Part shown: positions 1 through 5,046 of the stretch, in pieces
Layout: each line of letters starts with the position of its first letter
Position numbering within the stretch: position 1 is the first letter of the stretch
DNA from: a bacterium
GTDB lineage: Bacteria > Krumholzibacteriota > Krumholzibacteriia > LZORAL124-64-63
Length of the DNA stretch: 5,046 bases
Direction of reading: 5' to 3'
Assembly (NCBI GenBank): GCA_018652925.1
Contig: JABIBH010000026.1
Span: 1 to 5,046, forward strand
Translations under genes and position numbers: made by a program
Notes under the pieces: model-generated
Database searches by the model: none
What the model was told of the DNA's origin: nothing
Seen by the model: the letters and a program-made list of their open reading frames with translations, nothing else

Positions 1-1
1 A

Positions 2-277
2 GCTAATAGGTTAGCTAATCCATCTACATTTAATTTTACTGGCGATATCCAATTAACACAAGAAGTAATATTTGTAGGACAAGGTGAACGGATTGAATTT
101 CCTACTACATTATCCAACGCATTCATTTCTAATAAAGATGAAGTAATTGATGTTCAGACAGATGACGAGCTGTTAGTTAACCGTGTTAGAAATGACATTG
201 GTGCTAAGAAAATGCAGATAGCAACATTGTTAGATGCTGTACCTGTTATGCCAGTTGGGTCTGTTGTTCCTGAATAA
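2..277 (+). CDS. Partial phage tail-fibre/tail-collar-like protein, 5' end outside window
   Basis: Frame 2 is open from the window edge for 91 codons and ends at TAA (275-277). No start codon or ribosome site precedes it, so the gene begins outside the window. The translation looks protein-like: a beta-rich stretch with FTGDIQLTQEVIFVGQGER (residues 12-30), an acidic helical stretch DDELLVNRVRNDIGAKK (54-70), then MPVGSVVP (83-90). In phage tail fibres and baseplate-associated proteins, PVGSVVP or PVGTVIP normally leads into the tail-collar domain, followed by an FAG...GW segment. Here the frame instead hits E-stop straight after VVP, exactly where bacterial beta-helix sequence begins on the other strand. 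Local GC is about 34%, against about 45% at 301-420. I infer the end of a phage structural gene joined to foreign DNA. The real coding part probably stops near 271, and the final Glu and stop belong to the neighbouring sequence. Phage origin rests on the motif and composition only. Confidence 0.55.
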   Translation, partial: ANRLANPSTFNFTGDIQLTQEVIFVGQGERIEFPTTLSNAFISNKDEVIDVQTDDELLVNRVRNDIGAKKMQIATLLDAVPVMPVGSVVPE

Positions 278-2925
278 TCTGCTCCGTCGTTTCCATATGC
301 ATCGTTGCAACCAAAAGTGGCTGCAGTGCTATTTGCAGAGAATCCGTTGGCAAAAGAAACGCCACCTGTATTGAATGCAGCCAGGTTGTTATCAAATGCA
401 GGATCACATCCTGAGTTATGGAAACCAGCACCACCACTACCAGCATAGTTGCCGGCAACAGTATTGCCAGTGACATTTACAATGCCACAGTTGGTCAATG
501 AAACTCCACCAAAGTAGACTGCACTATTGTCAACAAATTGGTTGTCAAGCAGATCAACCACTGGGCTTCCAGTGAACATTACAGCAGAGCCGGCGTGTGA
601 GGAGTTACCGGAAATCAGTGCACCACTCATATATGAATTTCCAGCACTGTAAATACCGCCACCATTTGAAAATACAGCAGTAGGATCATTGAAGTTTCCG
701 TTGATTTCTCCACCTGTGATTGACAGTTCAGTCCCAACACCACTCCAGATGCCACAACCAGCAGTATAAGCACTGTTATTTGAGACAGTACAATCTGTCA
801 TTGTCAGAACTGTTGATCCGAGATGGTTTTCTGTATAAATACCGCCACCACTATCAAGATCGATATGGCCAGTTACAGTACAGTTGGTCATACTGACATC
901 GGCATCACGAATTGCAAGACCACCACCAAGGAAAGAGCTGGTCAAGTTGTCTGTGTTGATGATGTTGTCGTAGATGTCACAATCCGTCAATGTCGGTGCG
1001 CCTCCATAAATATATAGACCAGCAGCTTCATTAGCTGTGTTACCATAAATATCTACATTTTCCAGAATCGCATTAGAATTATTAAGAATTGCGCCACCAC
1101 CGGAACCGTGTGAGGTAACGTCGCCTACTGAACAACCTGTAATCTGAATGTTACGCAAAGTTGGTGATGTCTGATTGAGAACCAATCCGCCACCATATTT
1201 TCCATCAACAGGAATTCCAGAGAAATTTTGGCCACCGCCACCAATAAGTTTGAAGCCATCAATAATTGTTCCGTTTCCAACTCCACTTTCAAACAGCATA
1301 GCAGCGTTTGCAGCAGTGGCTTGAATTACAGTAGGGTTGTTGATTGGATCACGAGATGTGAACGATGCATCCCAACCACCAAGAACAGGCATCTCTGTAT
1401 TGAGGAAAGTAATTGGGCCATCCAGAACCGTAGTTCCTGCAACAGCAACTGTGTCACCTGCCGATGCAGAGTTAACAGCATCGAACATAGTTGGTAACTC
1501 ATCTGGAATTATATGAAAACTATCACCAAGTGCCTTCAGCAAGTTTATTCTACCTGCACCAAGTTGGCCTACGTAAGTTGGATTTTCAGCATCGATATTG
1601 TCACAGTTATCAAGTAACAAATTTGTAATCTGAGTTCTGTTATATGCAGGGTATGCAGACCAGAGCAGTCCCAGTGCTCCACAAGTAATTGGAGAGGAGA
1701 AAGAAGTTCCCTGGACCGATGCATAAGTATGAGTTCCCGCAGCCTGGTTCCAGGCAGTTGTATAAATAGCAACGCCAGGAGCAGATACTTCAACCCAGTT
1801 GCCATAGTTGGAGAACGATGCTTTGGTATCGTCCTGAGTTGTTGCAGCAACACTGATAACACTTGCATGAGTACCAAGATATTCAGATGTGTCGTGGTTG
1901 TCGTTACCGGCAGCGTTGACAACAATTGCGCCCTGGGTCAAGGTGCAATATTGAACTGCATATGACAGGTAGCTACTTGATCCCCAGCTACAGTTGATGA
2001 TTTTTGCACCATTTTGAGAAGCGTAAATCATACCAGCTGATGCAAAGTCCATGCGGACAACACCTTGAGTTTCACCGTTTGGAAGCCAACCAACCCTGAC
2101 ACCCATTACCTTGCAACCCCAGGCAACACCTGCAATGCCGGTACCGTTGTCAGTTGAAGCAGTTGAGCAGCCAGCACAGTTGGTTCCGTGCCCACCGTAA
2201 TCCATAGGATCATTGTCAGTACCACTGACGTCTTCATCAGGATAACCAGTTACACCAGTTACAAAATCCCAGCCACGGAAGTCATCAATTTTTCCGTTGC
2301 CATCATCATCGACACCAGGCGTACCATTCCACTCTTCCCAGTTGATTTTGATGCTACCGTTAATATAGTTCGGGCCATCGCCACCAAGGTCAGGGTGCTG
2401 CCAATCGATACCAGAGTCAACAATTGCAATAATGACATTTGTGTCACCCATTGCATGGCCCCAGCCACCAACTGCACGGATATCTTTGCCGCCAGTATTC
2501 ATGTTGCGTAAATACCACTGATTGGCTTGAACATCGTTAGGAAGGCCACGTTCTCTGTATACTCCTACCGGGAATACTTTGTCAACTTCAGGAAGGGCTT
2601 CGTAGGCCGCAATTACACTATCAAGTGAGTTGCGTTGGTTGAACACAATGTTCCAGTGAAGTCTGAAGTCAGGTGCACTGCGCTCAGGTTCACCTTTGAA
2701 CCAGTCGTAAGTCCTGGACATTTCAGAAACATCATAGCGACTTATCATTGCATCAAGAGATGGAATATCGACGCTTATGCCTCTTTCATCTTGAAGGACT
2801 TCAGGAAAGACGTTGTCTTTCAAGACAATAATCAGGCGATCAGGTTCATTGCGGACGAAGTCATCGGCAAAAACAGAAGTAAATGCTAGTACTGAAAGTA
2901 GTAAAGCCAGAATGATGCGACTCAT
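154..2925 (-). CDS. Secreted S8 subtilisin-like serine protease with C-terminal parallel beta-helix; 3' end abnormal
   Basis: A 923-residue frame encoding an exported endopeptidase. Residues 1-20 are a Sec signal peptide: Arg3, a hydrophobic core, and a VFA cleavage site before DD. Residues 21 to about 130 resemble a subtilase propeptide, ending in LPEVDKVFPV and PND..QWYL. The peptidase S8 domain covers about 160-465, with catalytic Asp170 (IAIVDSGID), His246 (GGHGTN), oxyanion Asn341 (NAAGND) and nucleophile Ser408 (GTSFSSP). All are intact, so activity is expected. An insert at 205-215 (DDDGNGKIDD) followed by GWDF looks like the calcium-binding loop of many bacterial subtilases. Residues about 477-892 form a right-handed parallel beta-helix, probably for substrate or surface binding. 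After TDPTG (888-892) the sequence changes to a short hydrophobic, Ser-rich tail. I would expect one more beta-strand region and a C-terminal sorting or anchor domain there, so the native gene probably continued. The start ATG has GAGAGG seven bases upstream. The gene diverges from the glycosyltransferase gene. Confidence 0.93.
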   Translation of the reverse strand: MSRIILALLLSVLAFTSVFADDFVRNEPDRLIIVLKDNVFPEVLQDERGISVDIPSLDAMISRYDVSEMSRTYDWFKGEPERSAPDFRLHWNIVFNQRNSLDSVIAAYEALPEVDKVFPVGVYRERGLPNDVQANQWYLRNMNTGGKDIRAVGGWGHAMGDTNVIIAIVDSGIDWQHPDLGGDGPNYINGSIKINWEEWNGTPGVDDDGNGKIDDFRGWDFVTGVTGYPDEDVSGTDNDPMDYGGHGTNCAGCSTASTDNGTGIAGVAWGCKVMGVRVGWLPNGETQGVVRMDFASAGMIYASQNGAKIINCSWGSSSYLSYAVQYCTLTQGAIVVNAAGNDNHDTSEYLGTHASVISVAATTQDDTKASFSNYGNWVEVSAPGVAIYTTAWNQAAGTHTYASVQGTSFSSPITCGALGLLWSAYPAYNRTQITNLLLDNCDNIDAENPTYVGQLGAGRINLLKALGDSFHIIPDELPTMFDAVNSASAGDTVAVAGTTVLDGPITFLNTEMPVLGGWDASFTSRDPINNPTVIQATAANAAMLFESGVGNGTIIDGFKLIGGGGQNFSGIPVDGKYGGGLVLNQTSPTLRNIQITGCSVGDVTSHGSGGGAILNNSNAILENVDIYGNTANEAAGLYIYGGAPTLTDCDIYDNIINTDNLTSSFLGGGLAIRDADVSMTNCTVTGHIDLDSGGGIYTENHLGSTVLTMTDCTVSNNSAYTAGCGIWSGVGTELSITGGEINGNFNDPTAVFSNGGGIYSAGNSYMSGALISGNSSHAGSAVMFTGSPVVDLLDNQFVDNSAVYFGGVSLTNCGIVNVTGNTVAGNYAGSGGAGFHNSGCDPAFDNNLAAFNTGGVSFANGFSANSTAATFGCNDAYGNDGADYSGTTDPTGITGTASNNVAICIFLAPMSFLTRLTNSSSSV
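250..271. other. Junction between phage-like and bacterial sequence
   Basis: Two unrelated coding signals meet here on opposite strands. Read rightward, bases 248-271 encode MPVGSVVP, the end of the phage-like signal. Read leftward, bases 285-250 encode GADYSGTTDPTG, the end of the beta-helix signal. Both readings are good matches to their families across 250-271, so roughly 20 bases could have been common to two different genomes. On each side only one reading remains sensible: left of 250 the protease reading decays into an unrelated tail, and right of 271 the phage reading stops at once. GC also steps from about 34% to about 45%. This could be a misassembly through a shared short word or a real illegitimate recombination. 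Confidence 0.55.
286..1194 (-). repeat. Parallel beta-helix coil repeats in the protease
   Basis: Residues 578-880 of the protease contain about eleven degenerate copies of a 22-30 residue unit. Each opens with Gly-Gly-Gly or a variant plus a short hydrophobic strand, then a turn, then a second strand ending in N-C-x-hydrophobic or G-N-x-hydrophobic, with NNSA/GNTA-like turns. Copies begin near residues 578, 609, 635, 667, 693, 723, 755, 779, 806, 831 and 854. This is the pattern of PbH1 or polymorphic-membrane-protein-like coils that stack into a right-handed beta-helix. Several copies carry a Cys at a similar place (597, 649, 682, 712, 813), suggesting stacked cysteines. The repeats are clear in protein but diverged in DNA, so they are structural repeats, not recent duplications. 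Confidence 0.8.
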
Positions 2926-2932
2926 TTGTTAT

Positions 2933-2938
2933 CCTCTC
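2933..2938 (-). promoter_or_regulatory. Ribosome binding site of the protease gene
   Basis: The minus strand reads GAGAGG here, with seven bases to the ATG at 2925. Spacing and sequence fit a normal Shine-Dalgarno site. Together with the signal peptide that begins directly at this Met, this fixes the protease start. Confidence 0.75.
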
Positions 2939-2992
2939 GTGAGTACACGGGTACCAGACCATAGTTGTATATAGTTGGCGGGGTATATATAT

Positions 2993-3021
2993 ATTATACT
3001 AAAGAATGACCTTTAATTCAA
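2993..3021 (-). promoter_or_regulatory. Putative sigma70-type promoter for the protease gene
   Basis: On the minus strand a perfect -10 TATAAT (2993-2998) lies 17 bases downstream of TTGAAT (3016-3021), a 4-of-6 match to the -35 consensus. Transcription would start near 2986, giving a leader of about 60 bases before the ATG at 2925. The -35 box falls inside the first codons of the rightward frame if that gene is read from ATG 3006, another hint that the frame really starts further in. The region is AT-rich, so chance -10 matches are easy. The exact 17-base spacing is the main support. Confidence 0.5.
2995..3000 (+). promoter_or_regulatory. Possible -10 element for the rightward genes
   Basis: TATACT on the plus strand matches the -10 consensus at 5 of 6 positions and sits at the end of a TA-dinucleotide run (2984-2993). 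No convincing -35 lies 16-18 bases upstream; the nearest candidates, TTGGCG at 2975 and TTGTAT at 2965, are badly spaced for it. If used, transcription would begin around 3007. That would exclude the ATG at 3006 and leave about 35 bases before the CTG at 3042. It overlaps the leftward -10, so the two promoters would compete. Confidence 0.3.
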
Positions 3022-4115
3022 TGCCATTTGGGAGGCACAACCTGAATATTCAGTTTATAGAACCTTACGACGGCGGCTCACATCGTTCATTTCGTGAAGG
3101 GTTGGAGCAGTATTCTGCTCATGAAATCACATCGATGACTCTTCCAGCACGATTCTGGAAGTGGCGTATGCGTGGCAGTGCCATGTTATTCGCCGATCAG
3201 ATAAATGAGAAGAAACCAGATGTAGATCTGTTTATTGCAACTGATTATCTGAATGTTGCCGATATGAAAGGTATGCTCAATTCGCCATACCATAGGGTTC
3301 CGATACTTTTGTATATGCACGAGAATCAGCTTACATATCCGCTGTCTCCAGAAGAAGAGTTCGATTTTCATTTCGGTTTCACAAATATTTTGAGTTGTAT
3401 CGCAGCGGACAAGGTTGTTTTCAACTCTGAATTTCACAGAAATCTGTTCCTGGAATCGATTCCTAAATATGTAGGGAAGATGCCGGAGAGTATTCCCAAA
3501 AACATTCAGCCCAGAATTGCAGAGAAGTCACTGTCATTGCCAGTAGGTATCGGGCGTAATCCAGGCCATACTCCTTTGCGAGAAGTTCCGTCTGAGCCAA
3601 CAATTCTATGGAACCACCGATGGGAATTCGATAAACGACCTGAAATGTTTACTGCAGCAATTCTCAGGTTGCTGGACTCTGGTGTAAATTTGAAGGTTAT
3701 GCTCCTGGGAGAGGAGCGCCAAAATGAAAAGAACTTTGCCCGACTGGCTGAGCGATTGGGACCAAATTTACTGCATAGCGGGTTTTTGCCATCGCGCGAT
3801 GATTACAATAAATGTCTTGAGCAAGCAGATATAGTTGTCAGCTGTGCAGCTCAAGAGTATTTCGGGATTTCTGTTGCAGAGGCAATTCATGCCGGATGTT
3901 ATCCAGTGTTGCCAAGTGAGCAGGTTTATCCGTCATTGTATGGTAACTGTACTGGCGCACATTTGTACGATGGTGAAGATGGGCTCGTGAAGTTACTTCA
4001 GGAGTTGATTGCAGGAAAGCATCGGCACGATTGTCCTTTGCCTTTGCAGAGTGACAGTTATTGCTGGCAGAATCTGGCCCCAAGGTACGATAAGTTATTT
4101 GAAGAGATTGTCTGA
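3006..4115 (+). CDS. GTDC1/DUF3524-family glycosyltransferase (tRNA-queuosine mannosyltransferase-like)
   Basis: A GT-B fold, GT4-like glycosyltransferase of 369 residues from this ATG. The N-terminal half carries the family signature: EPYDGGSH (19-26), LPARFWKWRMRG (47-58), YMHENQLTYP (103-112). The C-terminal half has WNHRWEFDKRP (202-212) and EYFGISVAEAI (284-294), whose acidic residues E284 and E292 fit the nucleotide-sugar-binding E-x7-E pattern of GT4 enzymes. The animal member, GTDC1/QTMAN, moves mannose from GDP-mannose onto queuosine at position 34 of cytoplasmic tRNA-Asp. That this bacterial homologue does the same is inference; another acceptor or sugar is possible. No signal peptide or membrane segment is seen, so it should be cytosolic. 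The coordinates use the first ATG, but residues 1-12 have no family match and no ribosome site precedes them. The CTG at 3042, six bases after GGGAGG, would give a 357-residue protein beginning (M)NIQFIEPYDGGSH, as family members do. The gene ends 85 bases before the hydrolase. Confidence 0.9.
   Translation: MTFNSMPFGRHNLNIQFIEPYDGGSHRSFREGLEQYSAHEITSMTLPARFWKWRMRGSAMLFADQINEKKPDVDLFIATDYLNVADMKGMLNSPYHRVPILLYMHENQLTYPLSPEEEFDFHFGFTNILSCIAADKVVFNSEFHRNLFLESIPKYVGKMPESIPKNIQPRIAEKSLSLPVGIGRNPGHTPLREVPSEPTILWNHRWEFDKRPEMFTAAILRLLDSGVNLKVMLLGEERQNEKNFARLAERLGPNLLHSGFLPSRDDYNKCLEQADIVVSCAAQEYFGISVAEAIHAGCYPVLPSEQVYPSLYGNCTGAHLYDGEDGLVKLLQELIAGKHRHDCPLPLQSDSYCWQNLAPRYDKLFEEIV
3030..3035 (+). promoter_or_regulatory. 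Internal Shine-Dalgarno site pointing to a CTG start at 3042
   Basis: GGGAGG is the strongest ribosome binding site near the glycosyltransferase start and is followed by a six-base spacer and CTG (3042-3044). No ATG, GTG or TTG lies in frame at usable distance after it; the in-frame ATGs at 3006 and 3021 are both upstream of the site. ATT at 3048 is a second non-standard option with a 12-base spacer. A single base difference would turn CTG into ATG, so a sequencing error is also possible. Confidence 0.5.
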
Positions 4116-4200
4116 CAGGAGAACATAACTGGCGTAAATGCATATGAAAGTGTATTTATTTCAGACAACATCATTGCAGTTTTGATTTGAGGGAGACTCT
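4116..4200 (+). other. Spacer between glycosyltransferase and hydrolase
   Basis: Eighty-five bases between the TGA of the glycosyltransferase and the GTG of the hydrolase. I see no hairpin followed by a T-run, so no intrinsic terminator, and no convincing -35/-10 pair. This allows, but does not prove, co-transcription of the two genes. The only clear signal is the hydrolase ribosome site at its right end. Confidence 0.5.
4189..4195 (+). promoter_or_regulatory. Ribosome binding site selecting the GTG start at 4201
   Basis: GAGGGAG lies five bases before GTG (4201-4203). It decides the start of the hydrolase, whose first in-frame ATG (codon 24, 4270-4272) has no comparable site. Confidence 0.75.
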
Positions 4201-5046
4201 GTGAACGAGAACCAGGAAAGCATACGTGACAACAAACGCCTGGAGCAGTTAGCAATAACATCCTGGGAGATGGAAAAGCATCAGCAGAAGCTGTCTAAAT
4301 TAGACGGTTCTGGTGTGATGAGCTTGCGTTCCCATCGTGGTCTTCAAAATGAAGTCGAGCGTGTACGTGGAGTTGCTAAAGCCAGTCGCAGTAGAATCAA
4401 AATCGATGAAAATTCCGACGAAGCGATTCTGTTGATCCACGGCTCAACCGGTAGCCCTTCTGATCTTACTCAGCTCACAAATTATCTGTCTGATAAAGGG
4501 TATACTGTTTATTCAATGTTGCTTCCTGATCATGGCGTTGAAAATGTTACTTTGCCTACAACTCGCTGGAAATCGTGTCTGCATGAGGTTCAAACCCGAT
4601 ATAAAATTCTCAGTCAGGCAGTTCCCAGAGTTCATGTTATTGGTTTCAGCTTTGGTGCTTCGCTTGCTATTCACCTTGCAGATAAAACCAAACCTGCAAG
4701 TTTGACATTATTGGCTCCGGCTCTACATCCAAAAGTTTCCGCTTTCACTCGTTTGATGCTAACTCTGGGAGTTCACCACCTGCCGATGATGCGTCGCTGG
4801 TTTGGATGGAACCTTGAAGTTCTTGAAGCGATGGAAAAAGCACGGCGCAAAGTTGGAAAATTACGCATGCCTATTTATGGTGCTCACTGTGCCGATGACC
4901 AACGCATTGATGCTTCAAGCCTGCGCCACTTGCAACGCAAAGCCAGACATCGGGCAAACAGATTCCGCCTTTTCCCAGATGGTGGACATATGATTTTGCA
5001 AGCTCATGGCCGCAATGGTCTCAACCGTGAGATTCTGGAATTCATC
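4201..5046 (+). CDS. Alpha/beta hydrolase (S33/carboxylesterase-like), 3' end cut by window edge
   Basis: The frame opens with GTG after a strong ribosome site and stays open for 282 codons to the last base without a stop. The core from about residue 74 is an alpha/beta-hydrolase fold: strand plus oxyanion loop ILLIHGSTGSP (76-86), a GYTVYSMLLPDHG segment (100-112), and the nucleophile elbow GFSFG with Ser150. A likely acid is Asp232 or Asp233 (GAHCADDQRID), and the base is His263 (PDGGHM). All three triad members are present. This layout resembles compact carboxylesterases and monoacylglycerol-lipase/S33 hydrolases, enzymes that cleave short- to medium-chain esters; the actual substrate is unknown. 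Residues 1-73 are a charged, polar, probably helical extension not typical of the compact esterases. No signal peptide or membrane segment is visible, so a cytosolic location is likely. Only a short C-terminal piece appears to be missing. It may be co-transcribed with the glycosyltransferase. Confidence 0.87.
   Translation, partial: MNENQESIRDNKRLEQLAITSWEMEKHQQKLSKLDGSGVMSLRSHRGLQNEVERVRGVAKASRSRIKIDENSDEAILLIHGSTGSPSDLTQLTNYLSDKGYTVYSMLLPDHGVENVTLPTTRWKSCLHEVQTRYKILSQAVPRVHVIGFSFGASLAIHLADKTKPASLTLLAPALHPKVSAFTRLMLTLGVHHLPMMRRWFGWNLEVLEAMEKARRKVGKLRMPIYGAHCADDQRIDASSLRHLQRKARHRANRFRLFPDGGHMILQAHGRNGLNREILEFI

Noticed and set aside
154..252. A simple frameshift explaining the odd protease tail
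   Set aside because: Immediately past TDPTG the two other minus-strand frames both meet stops within about 25 bases, and none of the three shows beta-helix-like sequence further left, while the plus strand there reads as a coherent protein.
1..277. Prophage or insertion-sequence boundary
   Set aside because: No integrase, transposase, inverted terminal repeat, target duplication or tRNA attachment site is visible; the join falls in the middle of a structural gene, which fits chimerism or illegitimate recombination better.
286..1194. DNA repeat array or CRISPR
   Set aside because: The periodicity is in the protein (Gly-rich beta-helix turns); the DNA units differ in length and sequence and have no constant spacer-repeat pattern.
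1569..2511. Several open frames of 70-120 codons opposite or in other frames of the protease gene
   Set aside because: They are low-complexity translations (runs of Thr, Leu, Val) lacking ribosome sites, and the protease frame has full domain support over the same bases.
4109..4167. Seven-base inverted repeat TGTCTGA/TCAGACA around the glycosyltransferase stop
   Set aside because: The 45-base loop and the lack of a following T-run make a terminator implausible; likely chance.
4138..4185. Fifteen-codon frame in the spacer, a possible leader peptide
   Set aside because: The nearest AGGAG (4117-4121) is 16 bases upstream, too far, and there is no attenuator-like hairpin after it.
3838..4261. 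Leftward open frames across the end of the glycosyltransferase and the spacer
   Set aside because: They lie opposite well-supported coding sequence, have no recognisable motif and end arbitrarily.
4802..4993. Plus-strand frame inside the hydrolase
   Set aside because: It is an out-of-frame shadow of the hydrolase region that holds the acid and part of the His motif.

Overview
The window looks like metagenomic DNA from an uncultured Gram-negative-like bacterium of moderate GC. I counted about 45% GC at 301-420. The taxon cannot be fixed from sequence alone. A secreted subtilase carrying a long parallel beta-helix is a combination I associate with uncultured groups around the FCB bacteria and with delta-proteobacteria-like lineages. 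No rRNA, tRNA, CRISPR array, integrase or transposase is visible.

Layout. (1) Bases 2-277 hold a plus-strand reading frame with no start in the window. It is AT-rich (about 34% GC over 1-240) and ends in MPVGSVVP, the lead-in of phage tail-collar domains. It runs into the tail of the next gene on the opposite strand. (2) Bases 154-2925, minus strand, hold a secreted S8 (subtilisin-like) protease with an intact catalytic Asp/His/Asn/Ser set and at least ten beta-helix coils. Its last ~31 residues are unlike the rest, so the normal C-terminus, where a sorting or anchoring domain would sit, is missing. (3) Bases 2926 to about 3041 form a short divergent promoter region. (4) Bases 3006-4115, plus strand, hold a glycosyltransferase of the GTDC1/DUF3524 family, whose animal member is the tRNA-queuosine mannosyltransferase. 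Its real start is probably the CTG at 3042. (5) Bases 4116-4200 are a short spacer. (6) From 4201 to the window edge, plus strand, is an alpha/beta hydrolase that starts with GTG and is cut by the edge.

How the parts fit. The protease is transcribed alone and leftward, and acts outside the cytoplasm. The glycosyltransferase and hydrolase run rightward, 85 bases apart with no visible terminator between them. They may share a transcript, but nothing in the sequence ties their substrates together.

The two observations most worth checking are the abrupt phage/bacterium junction at about 250-271, which is either an assembly chimera or a real recombination, and the apparent non-canonical CTG start of the glycosyltransferase. 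I found no convincing evidence of a wholly new multi-gene system.
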